A stretch of 64,000 nucleotides of DNA from Lepas anatifera. Its lineage: Eukaryota; Arthropoda; Thecostraca; Lepadidae. Under the pieces are notes generated by a model that saw only the letters and a program-made list of their open reading frames with translations, ran no database searches and was not told the origin of the DNA. The stretch is taken from positions 279,001-343,000 of the forward strand of contig JAOTON010001566.1 of NCBI GenBank assembly GCA_034440635.1, read 5' to 3'. The position numbers and the translations under genes were made by a program. Positions 35,699-49,400 of the stretch are shown in pieces; positions within the stretch are counted from its first letter, which is position 1; every line of letters begins with the position of its first letter.

Positions 35699-36754
35699 GC
35701 TGACGGAGACAGAGTGGGTGCCAGTGCTGGCGGGCAGTGATTAGCGCGTGGCGCTCTGAGAGAGGGGGAGCCGGCCGGCCGCCGACTGCCAAAAGTCCGC
35801 CAACGGTAGCCAGCAAAGGTAATGGATGAGCTTCGGCGACGCCTTCCCTCGCCGTATTTAGAGAAACGAGAGATACCGCGGCGCCACTGAGAAATTTCCG
35901 TTCTGGAATTTGATTATGCATTTCAGGTTTCATTAGTGAGAGTCAGAAATAGTTCACTGAAGGGTATGTAGGTAGATGGGGAGGTAAGAAAGATAGGCAA
36001 AAATTTTAATTAATAAGAGGCTCGAAACATCTTCACTCAGAAATTAAAAGTATTCAGATCAGTGATCTACAAATTGGCAAAAAAAGCGCAGCAACTCATG
36101 CATTCAAAAGCACAGGCATAAGCCTCAGAACAAGCCCACTTCAAAAGCTCCCAAACCATCAATCTCTGTGATGCAAAATCCTCAGGCGACTACTACACAA
36201 ACACTCACAAACAGAGAAAAGCTTTACGTAAGTTAAGCTCCCCTCTGTGTTGCACAGAAAATCATACCTGCCTTGTAAATAATCCACATATGCTTTTGTG
36301 TAATTCACACATAATGACAGTTATGAAATCGGTCATTCTACGTTCTGTTCCTGACTGCAGGAAGCGGGTCTCATTTTCTCTCGTTTGAAATATGCCGCAG
36401 TATTCACTTGTGCTGTTACCAGTCTCTGAACCTGCCGCCAATGAAGACTTCATTAGCGGCGCTGCTGTTTGCAGTCTGTTGGCAGTACCTAATACCGGCC
36501 CGACAGGCCATTTGTCTCCGGAGAAGCGCCGGCCTCGGTAATGTCGGCCCTGACAAGTATTGGAATGAACAACAGCTGTATTCGAAACATATTTGATGCA
36601 TTTTTGACGTCTGTTTCTGAATTGCATAGAAGATAAGTGTAGGTGAAAAACACCTGTATTTTATATTGACTGGAGTATTTTTGTCCCTTTTCGAATTTAG
36701 AAGTCAGTCTTTGATAAACATACAAGTATCAAGCTGAATACGGAGCTTGGTTCA
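35699..36754. other. Unassigned non-coding DNA
   Basis: A GC-rich stretch follows the CT tract (35700-35890). No gene is recognised. Confidence 0.45.
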
Positions 36755-36992
36755 CTGGTGAGTTACAGAACTGGTGAGTTACAGAACTGGTGAGTTACAG
36801 AACTGACGAATTCTAGACATGGTGAGTTACAGAACTGGTGAGTTACAGAACTGGTGAGCTACGCAACTAGTGAGTAGCAGAAATGGTTAGTTACAGAATT
36901 GGTGGGCTACAGAAATGGTGAGTAACAGAACTGGTGGGCTACAGACATGGAGAGTTACAGAACTGGTGGGCTACAGAAATAGTGAGTAACAG
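36755..36992. repeat. 16-bp minisatellite made of splice-donor-like units
   Basis: The unit CTGGTGAGTTACAGAA repeats about 15 times with substitutions (GGTGGGCTACAG, AGTGAGTAACAG). One irregular segment interrupts it near 36805-36820. Each intact unit contains G|GTGAGT, a consensus 5' splice site, and TTACAG, an acceptor-like hexamer. Confidence 0.9.
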
Positions 36993-37829
36993 AGCTCAGC
37001 ATTCGGGGGTCGAGCCGGACTCAGCGTGAGAATTGATCGAATATGAAGGTAAATTGCTGATGAATTGCGAAAAAGAAATTAATATCGTACATAACATGTT
37101 TGCTTACCATTCACATTTTGATCGTTTTGACCTAGGAAGAGGGTAAGCTCCTTAAATATCGAGCGCAATAAGGTGTCATTTGTTTCGGGTATGGAGATAG
37201 CACTGCAACACTTCATCTGCGCTGACTGCTCTGTTGAATGTTCTAACGGTTGACTGAAGAATGGAACTTCGAACAGAAGGGACTTAATACCGAGCCTCAT
37301 GGTTGTGAATACCCCTGCCAGTCAGGCCCAGTAAAAGTAAAAATTCCGATGGCTTTACGTACTAGATCCAAAGACAATATGAGAGAGGCAAGAGAGAGTT
37401 TTTGGGGCCCGGTCCGTACGTTTTAACGTGCACTGATTCCTTACCAACAATCTATGTTTTCTTCCGGGTGTGTCTACGTACAAAGACGGAGCCAATCAGA
37501 AGCCAATCGTGATGTCTCTTTTGTATAGCCGAGGGCTGATAACACAAAAAGAGACAACTTCGAATTTGGTTCGATAAAAAAACGAACACGCGCAGGTATT
37601 ATTTAAGCTTCACAAACAAAAGCGAAAAACGAGCAAAGACATAGAAATAGGTGTGCAGTAGCAGCCTGAAAAGCACAGTTGAGCCCCCGACAGGGAAAAA
37701 GTGAAATAGACGTTGATAGAACCCCATGTCCATGACATGAATAAAAGGAGGAGAATCCAAAGCCTTGGATGTAGGACAGAGTCCATGCATGCCCTGGGGC
37801 AGCCGCTACTGCACGATGACCGAGGGCTG
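36993..37829. other. Unassigned non-coding DNA
   Basis: I see no recognisable gene or repeat here. Confidence 0.5.
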
Positions 37830-38545
37830 GGTCGGAGACGGAGGACAGAGCCCGTATCTCTGGGGCCGATGAGGCAGCCCATGACGGGAGACAGAGGACA
37901 GAGCCCAGTGTCGGGACAGAGGTCAGATGACAAAGTCCATGGCCTGATAACAGAGGCCAGAGCTCAGAGTCAGAGGACAGAGCACGGCGACAGAGGAAAG
38001 TGGACAAATCCGGGGTCAGAGGACAGAAGTCAGAGCCGGCGACAGAGGACAGAGCCGGCGACAGACGACATAAAACAGAGGACAGAGCCGGCGACAGGTG
38101 TCAGAGCCGGCGACAGACGACATAAAACAGAGGACAGAGCCGGCGACAGGTGTCAGAGCCGGGGACAGAGGACAGAGCCGGTGACAGAGGTCATAGAACA
38201 GAGGACAGCGCCGGCGACAGAGGACAGAGCTGGGGATCGAGGACATAGAACAAAGGACAGAGCCAGGGACAGAGCACAGAGCTGGGATAGAGGACACAGA
38301 ACAAAGGATAGAGCCAGGGACAGAGGACAGAGCCGGGGACAGAGGACAGAGCCGGTGACAAATGACGGAGCCGGCGACAGAGGGCAGAGGACAGAGAACA
38401 GAGCCGGCAACAGAGGACAGGGCAGCGCGACCTTGTCCTCTGTCACCGGCCGGCCAGTAACAGATGACAGAGCCGGTGACAGAGGACATAGAACAGAGGA
38501 CAGAGCCGGCAACAGAGAACAGAGCCGGCGACAGAGGACAGGGCC
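37830..38545. repeat. Degenerate GACAGAG minisatellite, open in several frames
   Basis: About 700 bp is built from GACAGAGGACAGAGCCGGC-type units of variable length. The array contains an internal inversion at about 38430-38455 (CCTCTGTCACCGGCC). A 367-codon frame (37713-38816) runs through it and reads as degenerate DRGQRTEP units, while the opposite strand is also open in two frames as ALSSVAGSVLCPL-type units. Openness on both strands shows that it follows from unit composition, not selection for a protein. The array joins a GC-rich island at 38546-38820. Confidence 0.9.
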
Positions 38546-39984
38546 GTGTGCCGGTGAGGCCGGGCCGTTTTTACGGCCGCCGAGCGGCGTGGCGCAATTA
38601 CCGCTGCGGGGCGCAGCGACCGCTGAATATTCATCCGACCCGAGACGCGGTAATTTGTTTTCTTCGGCGGCTGCGGCGGAGAGAGTGCGGAGCGGACAGA
38701 GCGGCCGGCTGTCGGGGCACGAGGCACTGATCACTGCGCTGCATGTATTAGCGCTGATGACGCCTCCCCGGCTGGAGAGCGCCGCTGATGACGCCGACCT
38801 CAGGTGCAGATGCTGACGAGCCCCGCTCAGCTATCTGCTTACCTAGACTTTGCATGCAGCATTTGCAGAGTTGACCCTTTAGCTTTTGCTTTGCATCTTT
38901 GTGATTTGGAGTTGGTTATAAAGGCTTTAAGTTAAAGATTCAAAACTGGGTAATGATACAAAATTAGACCAGGCCACAGCCTAATGGAAATAAAGCGCAA
39001 ACTAATAAGGGACAAGTTTGAATTTGTATCCAACTCCTCAGAAATAAACATTGTCCCCACACCAATATAACACATCAGTTTGATACTCATGAATTCATTC
39101 CCAAGAGCCTGTCTCACTTTTTCTATTTAAAGACAGAACATTTGCAGTGTATCAGTCAGAAGAAATGACCACCATTCACTGCAGCCGGGCTAAATGGTAG
39201 TTTTGGTCCCATCGTGTCTTTGTCATACTGAAAACCGCATGACTCGGTTATTCTACCATTGCTGAGTGGTGTAAGCTTTTTAATGCTACTAAACGCAGCC
39301 TGAAACACCTTAGAAGAAATAAAACTCGAGTGACTCGGCAAGCAAGGAAGCTGCTTAATGATTGTAATTGGATTTGAATTTCGCCCGATAGGATATTTGT
39401 CTTGGCTGATGACGTGCCAATGTGATCAAGTTGGTAACTAGCTATGGTCTGTACCTCATCATTAGCCAGGTTTTCGCAACACCATACTGTGGTCATTAGC
39501 ACTTAGAAATGCACGCTGCATTCGTTCGTCACTGGCGCTGTTAATGGGACACAGTTTCACACGGTACACGTCACGCTAGGCGTTTGTACAGTCTCGCGAA
39601 GGAGTCCAATTCGTCAACGGAACCAAGGAGTCAAACGGCAGCCCTTTTTTGGGGCTTATCACGCACCAACTGCCGGGTCATATGGCGTCGCCAACTCTCC
39701 CTGTTAGGGTTTCTCGAGCCAGCTTGCTCCTTGTTCAAGCCGCCGCCTTGAACCCGGTCGCTGCGGGCAGCCACCTCGCTCCACCCACTACCCCCCCAAA
39801 CGGCAGCCCAAAGTGTTGACTTTGCAAGGGTAAACATCGTACTTTGAACCCTCTTTGATCCCTGCTAGTGTTAAAAAAGCATACATACCCTCATTAGTAT
39901 GTAACAAGACACTGGTTCGCTTTTTTCTGTAAGTACCAACAAAGATGATTTGCTTTATTGATTTGAAGTGGAATTGGAGCCAGC
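38546..39984. other. GC-rich island, then unassigned DNA
   Basis: About 38546-38820 is CpG-rich. The remainder has no recognisable feature. Confidence 0.45.
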
Positions 39985-40143
39985 CAGTGGCGGAAACAAG
40001 GAGGGGGACTAAGGGGCTCAACCCCCCTCCCCGAAATGTCCGAGTGCCTATTGTAAATACATAGCCGGAGGCTGCTCCAAGGCAATGATGAGGGAGGCTC
40101 GAGGCTCCTAGCCCCCCTTTTCGAAATCCGGGATCTGCCACTG
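39985..40143. mobile_element. hAT-like short transposon (159 bp)
   Basis: The ends are CAGTGGCGGAAACAAGG and CGGGATCTGCCACTG. The flanks GAGCCAGC (39977-39984) and AAGCCAGC (40144-40151) match at 7 of 8 positions. It is the best-preserved member in this window of the family with interior CCCCGAAATGTCCGAGTGCC. Confidence 0.88.
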
Positions 40144-40245
40144 AAGCCAGCTACAGGCTTTCTTCGCGTCGGTTTTTTTAGAGGAAGAGCTGTGTAATGA
40201 GATGTTCTCTAGACTTTGATGATGTGGCAAAGGGATGAGGTACTT
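40144..40245. other. Spacer between two hAT-like elements
   Basis: This is short unassigned DNA. Confidence 0.5.
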
Positions 40246-40529
40246 CATAGGCAGATCCAGGATCCCAAACCAGGGGGGTAGCACATGGTGGGGGCGCCAT
40301 CCGAACCAGTGGGGCGCCATTTTTGGGCCCCAAAACCTATCAGGTGGACCCCAAACCCTATCGCTGAGGTGCCGATGCTCACATCCTTGAAGAAGGGGGC
40401 GTGGGTGAGGAACGACATTTCAGGGGGCTCCATCGACCTTTCAGGAGGGCGCCGTAACCATCTCAGGGGGCTTGAGGGTCAATCGAGTGAGGGAAAGTAC
40501 TCCCAATCGCACCCCTGGATGTGCCTATG
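40246..40529. mobile_element. GGCGCC-family hAT-like transposon (284 bp)
   Basis: The ends CATAGGCAGATCCAGG and CCTGGATGTGCCTATG form an inverted repeat. The interior follows 58155-58421 (GGGGCGCCATCCGAACCAG and TTTCAGGAGGGCGCC). The flanking octamers match poorly (4 of 8), so the insertion may be old. Confidence 0.8.
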
Positions 40530-43500
40530 GGATAATGGCATATTCAGAAACCTGCATTCTCGAGGTTATTACTCGAAATATATTCACATTTATCAAAATG
40601 TATCGCTTTCATAAAATATGTTTAGCTAAGCTCTGTCGGATACGGAAGTGTACAAATGATGCCTCCATTTGTTTCTGTGTCGTCTTTCACTGAAGAGGCC
40701 CGATTCAAGGCCCAAAATTAGCGTCCATCGGTGCATTTCCTTAGCTGAAGGACCAGGAAACCCCGGTACTTATCCCGCTGTTTCCCCCGTGTGTGATTTT
40801 TCACGCTGGCACGCGGGTATTCTTCCAGACCTGGCGCCGACGTGAGTTCCCACACCGACCCATGTCAACCAAGTGTCCAGTGGCGGCTGCAGCTGAGGTT
40901 TTTTGGGGGAGTAGCGTCACGTAAATCCTCAGGTTCCCATCCAAGCTTCTTGTCTAGCCAAACCTGAGAACGGATACTCAAGCCACTCTTGTTCTTCCGA
41001 TATTTTATGAAAAACCGTAGAGCCTAAATAGTGCAAGGACTGTCATGAAGCATTGCTCCACCCGTCTCCCTCACACCCTTCTCTATCTCCGCCCCTGCTC
41101 TGCCGCGGCCGGTCTGTGGGCAGCGGGGTGGCGTAATGACCCCGCCGGAGACGTCGGTGGGTGCACGGGCGTTCGTCAGGCGTCGGCCTCGGCACTGGCC
41201 CAGCTCCTCCCGACAGACTATAGTAAATCAGAACCACCACTGGACGGCGGTCAACAAAGGCGGGAGGGGTCACGGTCCGCCCCCTCGTCAGGGGGTGACG
41301 CCGGGGCGGCGCTGGGTGGTCGCGAGAAGTGGCAGGTCAGAGACTGGGCTGGTGAACTGTGGACTCGGGGATAGCTGGTCCTGAGCATTCCAACTGATGG
41401 AGGGTGTTCTCAGTTATCTGGCTTGATATGGCAGCTGACTAGGGTTTCCTCACCAACGACGCCGTTGACATTGGTGTGAAGCTTGAGTGAATCAGAAATC
41501 GGCAGGCTGGTTACTGGAAGTCTAGTTTGCCTTGAAAGTGCCTAAAATTGATGACATAGATTCACTGATAGCTGCATGCACATAAATGTAAAAATATTTA
41601 AAATGTGTATAAATTTTGTAAAATCATTAATATGGCTAGATTGTTTTCCATGATTAGATTGGAAACACCACAATTCAGTTTGACGAAGTCATGAATAAAC
41701 GTAGATTTGACCTTGGCCTACTTTCAAATATGCTTGTGACATGTTCGTTAATGATTCAGTAAAGAAGCGTGTGAAATAATATTCACCAGTGATTGCCAAT
41801 TTAGCTGAGCAGTGACCATGCTGCCTTGACACGGACGTTTGAGAACTTAGTGAATAGGAGTGAAGGAAATGGCACCGACCGTTGAAAATGCGGGTTTTAT
41901 AGATAACGTTGGCCAGATGGATGACCCACGCACATGTGCTTGAAAACGGATCGTTGTTCACCAGCGGAGGTGTAAAAGCTCTTTGCCTCCCATTTGTTAT
42001 GGACATTCTATTATGAACATTCCATTATGAAAATCTCATTATGGATATCCCATTCCACATAATCATTTATTTCCTGTGAATTTTTTACCAAACCTGCCCA
42101 GCACGAGCGCCATTACAGTGATATCGAAGTCAAGTAATTCACACCTCGGCAAACGATCAGAAGGATATAGATTAAAATGGCTACGTATGGCGGTAGTGCA
42201 TATGCAATCACACCGACACAAATAAAATGGTTTAGGTTTCGATGTATACCTTTTTTCGAAGAAAATTTTAGAGTTTCTTAGAAAGGATGTCTAAATTTGT
42301 TTTACCCTAGATAAAGAGTGTTTAATCTTAGCAGCAAGTCTATGGCACCATTTCTAATTTTAGCTTCTGAATTTTAGCGTTTGCTCTTTCTGGGACGCTT
42401 TGACTTCTCTTTATATAGTTCTGAGTGATACATATGAAAATGTTTACGTTTGTTTTGAGTAAAATGGTGCTATAAACTTGATGCGACAACAAACCGTTAA
42501 CACCACATCAAAGGAATTAAAAGCGAGCTATGATAAAAGGCACGATAAAATAAGAAGCCAGAAACTAATGCGAAAACTTACAACATAATCACTTAAGAAA
42601 TGATGTTTTGTTAGTTTAGTTAGAAACAAAATGCAAAATAATTTCACTTTTAAGACTCCGATGTATCTATGTAAGAAAACAATACAATTTTCAGTTAGCA
42701 AAGCCGGCTAGGGTAACCAGCATCTTGACAGGCGGTCACACACACGTTCGACGGACAGCTCGGATTCGGTACACGCCTTATGGTCAACTGCTTCTGTGAG
42801 ACAACCCCTATTTGCATAGCGGACTGCAGTGATTATCGATTTTTTTGCACAAGTCACCAAATACACAGCCATCGCGGAAGAAATGATCCGGAACCAACGC
42901 GGCAGCGTCTCCAACCACCCGAGCTGGTGGTCGATTCCCACGGAGGCCTGCCTCCTCCATGGCAGCGACCACACTGGTGGCGCCGGACATGCGCCGAAGA
43001 AAGGTCCCGCTCCGTCAAATGTCCCCTCCGAGGTGTCACCGCCGCTAGGGTGGGTGGTCTCTCCAATCACCAGGTATCAGCCCCTCGTGATCACCTGCCT
43101 GGGAGAGGTCACACGAGCGGACCGGTGACCGCCGCTCCCGCGGCCGCCTAGTCGCGCCAAAACCCGCAATTGGCCATTTCGGCGCGCTCAAAAGGGTATC
43201 CGCCGCCCCCTGGCGAGGGGGCGGCGGGGGCGGCGGAGGCGGCGGGAGGGGGCGGTGCGGGTCAAGTGCGTCGCACAGAGATAGAAAGATATGCCGTCAT
43301 TAATATTGGTTTAATTGGTGGTCTCACCAGGCGTCTTATGCATTTCAAGTGGGCCGCTCGGCGGCCCATCTTTGGACTGTTCTGTTTGGGAGTTGGGTAT
43401 CGGCGCGGGTTCGACCCCACCAGCCACCGGGGCGGTGTGATGAATTGTTTTCTCTGGAGACGGTGTGTGGAGCGGCCTGTTTGATTCGGTAATGATTTGG

Positions 43501-46369
43501 AACACGCCAGTACCGCAAACAGTGGCGCCGGGCGAGAGAGACTATTTGAAGGAGAATAGAGCCGCCCGATTGGTTGTCTTCAGCCGGTGATTTATTGTGA
43601 GGATGGTTTAACCCACGGTACTCGAGAGAATGAAATGGCTTTGTGTGGAAGTGATTATGTAGATGTCAACAGGTTTACTGGAATTCCTTTAAAACTAGGA
43701 ACAACGGGTAAAACACATATTTTGGGAAACATCTGTGGCTTATTCTGGACTGGCGTAACATTTGTTGGTCTCGGCTATCGATTGCTTGGATAACTGTTGT
43801 TGGTTCATGGCTATCATTCATAGAATTGTAAACCCAGAATGCTTAAATTTCAGCGTGCAGTTTCAAGCAGATTCACGTTAAAATACCTTAACCTTTTAAG
43901 CCTGAAGCAATCGTCGCGTCGCGTTCTCCCTCTTTGTGGGCAGTTCGGTTTGCGTGTGTTGGTACTGTGCAGCGCAGCCTCTTCATCCGCGTGGCCGTCA
44001 CATGTAACAGTTTCTTCAACGCATTTCGTAATGTTGATTTATTCGCAGACACGGGCTACACATTTAAAACTAATGCTATCAAATTCACGGCAACCTTAGG
44101 AACTTTCTCAGGATAGGCATTTGTGCAAATGTTGAGCGTTATGGATTTTCGTGGAGTGCTTCCATTGCTGAATGTATTTATTATCTGACTTTGCTGTTTT
44201 AAATCACATGACTGCATCAGTAATTGGGCAATGCCTGTTGATGTTTTTTACCAATACAGAATACAGAATACAGAATCATGTTAAAATGCATATGCTGGTA
44301 CCCGTAGCCTTTGATGCGCGTTTCCTGCGTTTTTAAGCGGATGATGACGAGTTCAAGCGCCACATTTTCAGCAGCGCCGATCATCACATTTTAAAATTAG
44401 GCATAAATCGCCAAACCTCTAAAAATATCCGCATACATGGAACACCAGCCTGAAGTTGTTCAAACTACCGTACCGGCCGTTCATTCCTCCATGTATCAGA
44501 TCAGCTGAGGTCCATCTTGAGGTGCGTTAGTCCCAGAACACACACGCCGCTCAGCGGTGGTGGTCCTCAGACCCCCGCCGAGCTGGTGTCGCCTTATTAT
44601 CGCTGCTGTCACCCTTGTCAGTCGACTCGGGGCACCTGCGATGCTCATCCGACCAATGTCAAACGGTCACTGCACACTGGGGCAGTGGTGCCGAAATCGC
44701 GCCAAATACCGTCTTGATAGGTGTCTTGAAAATTGACCGATTGGATAGATAAATTTGACAGATTAAAAAAATTTTTTGGAGCTATTTCAACTTCTGGTAA
44801 ATGCTTAGCCGTTTCTTATACTTGGTTGGGATAGCCTTAGGCCAGAGTTTGCATCTCTTTTCTCTTCCACTGGCATGCCACAAGTCTGTGGCCGGTGCCG
44901 TGCGCGGTGAAGGCAATTTGGGAAGCGGCAACGGGTTAAAAAACAACCTTGTTGCCAGTGAATTCCAGGCATGCGCATGGTTCAGTTAGTACCAACACAC
45001 GCGAAAGGTTTTTCATCATGCCTTTGGCCCCGCGCATGAACTGACTATGGTGCGACCAATATGCTTCGTTAAACATCCTCGCGACCATGAGACGGCGCTA
45101 CACCAGTAGTGACCGTCGTGTCTGGAAAATAATTCCACAAAGAAAGATCTAACCTCACTGAACTCAATGGCTACAGAAGCTCCACCGTCATGGAACTTTC
45201 ACGCTCATAGAGGTCACTGAGAAGCGAGTGATTCAGCGCTTGGACCTCCTATCTAACTGCGATTCTGAAAGCGCTGAAGCAGTCGGGGCTCATATCACGG
45301 ATACCATTTTTAAGGCAATATTAGTGTTGAATTGCAGATTATTTTAAAATTTACCTTGGTAAGAAAAGAGGCAGGTCTGAATGTAGTAGAAAACGTTTGT
45401 TCTCCTTGCAGCAGAACTTGAAAGCACAGATGGTGAAACAAAAATTGTTTCATCGCCAATACATTTCATAGAAGCGAATCCACTGCACCTATAAATGGCT
45501 CACACATGTTGGCATAGGTAAAATATCAGTTCACATTTTTATCTCAAGTTGAACAGAATTAGAGGGCAATACAGGATATACAGCAGACTCGCATGCAGAT
45601 GGCATTGATAAGTCGACAGTGAATTTAGCAGAGGAATAATTTGGACGATGTGAGGACGAACGCCCCAGAAAGAAATGACTGAGTGGCATAAAAGGTGAAT
45701 TTCCTCTTCAGATCTTATCACTTATCTTCGTCGGTCAGGGTGCACTGAACCATGTCAATGCCTAACCCTAAGTGACCTCTTGCTGGAAAGAGTTTATAGC
45801 ATTATCGGTGGCTGTTTGTCACGCTACCGTGAATTGTGAGATGGAGAAAACGCTAAGAGAACATTCGGCGGTCAAATTGCATTTTCTCACCGATATTTGA
45901 GCTTCCAGTTATTTTAAGGGGTCATCAATATTTCTGCAACAATTTTCAAGCTGTGGTTAAATTCCCACAGATTGTGGCGTGCTCCGTAAGGAGTCCTTCG
46001 TCCAAATCTGTACGGATGCTGATATGACACATAAGTGCTAGTGGCGCACTCTACAAGGCACCCCTTAATCAGGTAGATCAGCAGATGCACCATTCGCATT
46101 CCTGCGATGCGCGATATACTTCTGACGTTGAACAGAGCGTTTAGACGGTCTGCGATACCATCGGAGCGCTAGGGCCGCCCAACACAGCTACAATAGAGAT
46201 GCGGCTTCGCATCACAATACACACATCTCGAGGTAGCTTCACTAAAGGTGTGCCGCGAGATCGCCGATATGAATGGCATGTGGGATTGAATGATATGGCT
46301 TGCCCTGTTTGATACCTTTACCGCTATTCTCTTTAGTATTTTTTTCTCATTGCTATATATTTCGTGCTT

Positions 46370-46373
<4 letters not shown>
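40530..46373. other. Unassigned non-coding DNA (5.8 kb)
   Basis: No gene is recognised. GC/CpG-rich islands lie at 41080-41350 and 42890-43270. The second ends in a GGCGG-rich run at 43200-43260. A solo transposon-like left end CAGTGGCGGCTGCAGC is at 40879. Three near-copies of an 18-bp phrase with CATTATG occur at 42005-42055. Frames crossing the islands show no known domain. Confidence 0.45.

Positions 46374-46405
<32 letters not shown>
46374..46405. repeat. TC microsatellite
   Basis: This is an uninterrupted run of about 32 nt. Confidence 0.95.
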
Positions 46406-46406
<1 letters not shown>

Positions 46407-49400
46407 ATTAATTTTTGACCTCTCTCTTTTCCCTCACAAAGCCATAGAGACAGGTAAACTCCTTAATTCTGGGTGTCGGTTTTCGTTTAATTCTGCATTA
46501 TTTCTGTCTCAGCTATTTCTTGGCTCTCAGCTTTTCTAACCTCACAACTTTCTGTTTTTTTCCTGGCCCCGCATCATTTCGTCGTTGTCAAATCAATTCG
46601 CCAACCAAGTTCCGCTGACCTTGACCAAAGGTCAAGGTCAATTAAGCCCCATCGCTCACCGTGTTTCAAATCGTCGCTCCGCATCCGCCTCGTCGCCGGC
46701 GCGTCTCCCTGAGCGGCCGCCGTATCCGTCTTTTGTATGGATGTAGCGGTGGAGCGGCTCCACCCTTAGCCGCCCACAGCCGTGCGGCGGGCGGGGGAGC
46801 CGCCCTGAGCCTCTCGGGGCGGCTCAGGGCGGGTCAGGGCGGAGTGGAGCGGGTCTGGGCGGCGGGGGGTGGTGCAGGGTGTGTTCACCATGAAGAGCAG
46901 GGCGGCACACGGTGGCCGGTGACGTGTTGGCTGACAGCGAGGCGTGGTGATGGAGTGTGATTACTGCTGCCAAGAGTATATTCAACAGGGAATTACCGAG
47001 ACTTCTCATGCCGGAAGATATTTTTATATTGTGAATTATTTTGTTTTGGGTGAAAGCTTAATATCAAGAGTTATCTTACTAGTTTGCCTCGGTGAGAGCC
47101 TAGCCTAGATCCTCGCGACAGCAGTTGCGAGATAGCTGACTTTTTCTTTTGAATATCCTTCTCCTTATTTGACCTGAGATAAGGATGTGCTATTTACTAA
47201 TACGATTATCTGATTTCACCCCAATTTACACTGTCGTGCGACAGCATGAGCTAATGAAGAGAACACCTGATATATAGCCAGATGGAGCATTCACAAAATA
47301 TGACATGGAGCTTATGCTTTCAGTAAAAAATATCAAGGCCTCGTAACCTCAACCTCGCAATTTTAGTCAGAAACGGGCTCCAGCAGGGAAAACGGCAGTG
47401 GCCTTTAATCTTCAGCTATCTCCATTTGTTCCTGTCTTAATATCAGAGACATAGGCCAAACCTAATACCTGCATTGCTTCCACTACTTCACAAAAGCTTT
47501 ATTTATAATTAGGAAGGTTATTGTTCACCGGCACCTTATGATAGATTTTCTATAGCGGCACTGTTTTCTCACCCACACCCATTGCCGAGCTTTTTGAGTT
47601 CCTCTCTGTTGGGCTTGAATCTCATGGTGCCCGAATTTGTTTCTCATTTAGTATTCAAACACCTCCTAAAACCGGGTTCTTGTCAGCCCAAGTACCTAGG
47701 CAGCTACGTGTTGATCAGTATTTCTTACTGAAGAGGTTTCGTCAGAATCGGTCTTCTTTCATCAGCAAACATATTTAAGACTTTCCAGCCAAAATAAGTA
47801 ATTACCCGGTAATTCCTGTACAATTTCGTCATTGTATCCCTCAAATCTTCATTTTTGGGAAGATAGGAGTGAAACAGTTGTCGTTCATCTTCAAAAATGT
47901 ATTTATTCACAGTTCAGAATTCAGGCTTCTGTGATAACATTTTTATGTTAGATTTCCCCCAGCCTTGTATATTCATACGTCATATATAAATATTTCAATG
48001 ATTCTCTCTAGTTGAAATAGTGTCTCCCTGACCTTGTGACCTTGGCCCCACCAAAGTCTGGAATTCACTTGGTAACGTCATGAGCTTCAGCGTAAGCCTC
48101 CAACGTGCTGGACACTGCTGGTCTGTTGCCTACCATTCTCCACGGACGCGTGACGGTATTCGGAAATGGTGCAGCCATGCAGTTGACTGTCACGTTAACA
48201 ATCCGGACAAAAACTCACAGACTTGCGCGGGCGGACGCCCTTGCCAGCCAGAGCTTCATACACTGGTGTGGTGCAATGACGGAGCGGGCTCATGCAGGCT
48301 GACTGGCCGATGAATGGGGGGCAACTGGTATTCAATGGCAATGTATTGGTAACAAACAACTGTGGGGCTTTACGACACACCGACTGCTGAGGTCATATAG
48401 TGTCGCGGAGGGTATTATGGGATCGGAAATAGGCATTAATGCAGAAACCCGCTCAGGGATTTGAGCCCGGGTCAGGGGAGTGGAAGTCGAGTGCCTTCCC
48501 CGCGGTGGCGTTGCATCCCCGGCTATCTAGTGGTATGTGAAGAGTCATTTTCCTTAGTTGATATCATTAGTTCACCATTCGGTCTCATTCCAAAGAGGGA
48601 AACAGCATAACTTTGTCTAGAGCAGGCTTGTCTTTGATGAATCCATGCTAATAAGAATCTGCCTAACCGGTGCACATAAAACATTGCGACAGTTTGAGCA
48701 ATAACCTGGACCGCCCGGCGCGGAGACCAACGCCGGGAACATGTCCTGGAGACTGCAGCGACGCGCGCCGGCCAACACCAGGGCGCGCGCCAAGACCATT
48801 GCCAGTCCCGAACACACAGCTGGTGCCATCTCTGGACAAAACTGTGAACTAGGGACATTTCTGCGTGGGTAAGGTAATGTTCGGCGATAACGCGGCCATA
48901 AAGCGCGATTTATAGGCTCCAGGCACGTTATTATGGTGCAAAGCGCGGGATTCAGTGAATTCAGAACCGGCGCACATCCGTCGCCACTCTCGACCACAGA
49001 GCGCCGCTGCAAATGCCGCGAGTGCGTCATAATTGTCATATTAGTGGTTGTGGCGAACGCACCGTTTTGGTGTTATTTACTGGTGAAAGCCTGTCTTAAA
49101 TCCTTCTTTTAACCCAAAAAGCGGAACTAATTTTGTGAAAACTATGTTTTGGTGAAAAAGTGCAATGATTCTGTGGAATATATAAGAACCGATATATCTC
49201 CTACCCGCTAAAAGCCGTTCCAATAGGCATCTGGCATAAGGAAGGTAGGTCATATGTGTATCGCCCCCCCTTTAAGGGAAATCACTTGTTATGCAAATTT
49301 TTCCAATTTGATGTACATTTTGCAGATAAAATTACCAAATTTTGCCATTTATGAATATTTCCTGACATTAATATCATGTATTCGAAGACTGAACTCCGAT

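Noticed and set aside
36755..36992. CRISPR-like array
   Set aside because: The 16-bp units are contiguous with no unique spacers, and the genome is eukaryotic.
37713..38816. 367-codon open frame rich in DRGQRTEP repeats
   Set aside because: It lies mostly in a minisatellite whose opposite strand is also open in two frames. Unit composition explains the openness, and no domain is present.
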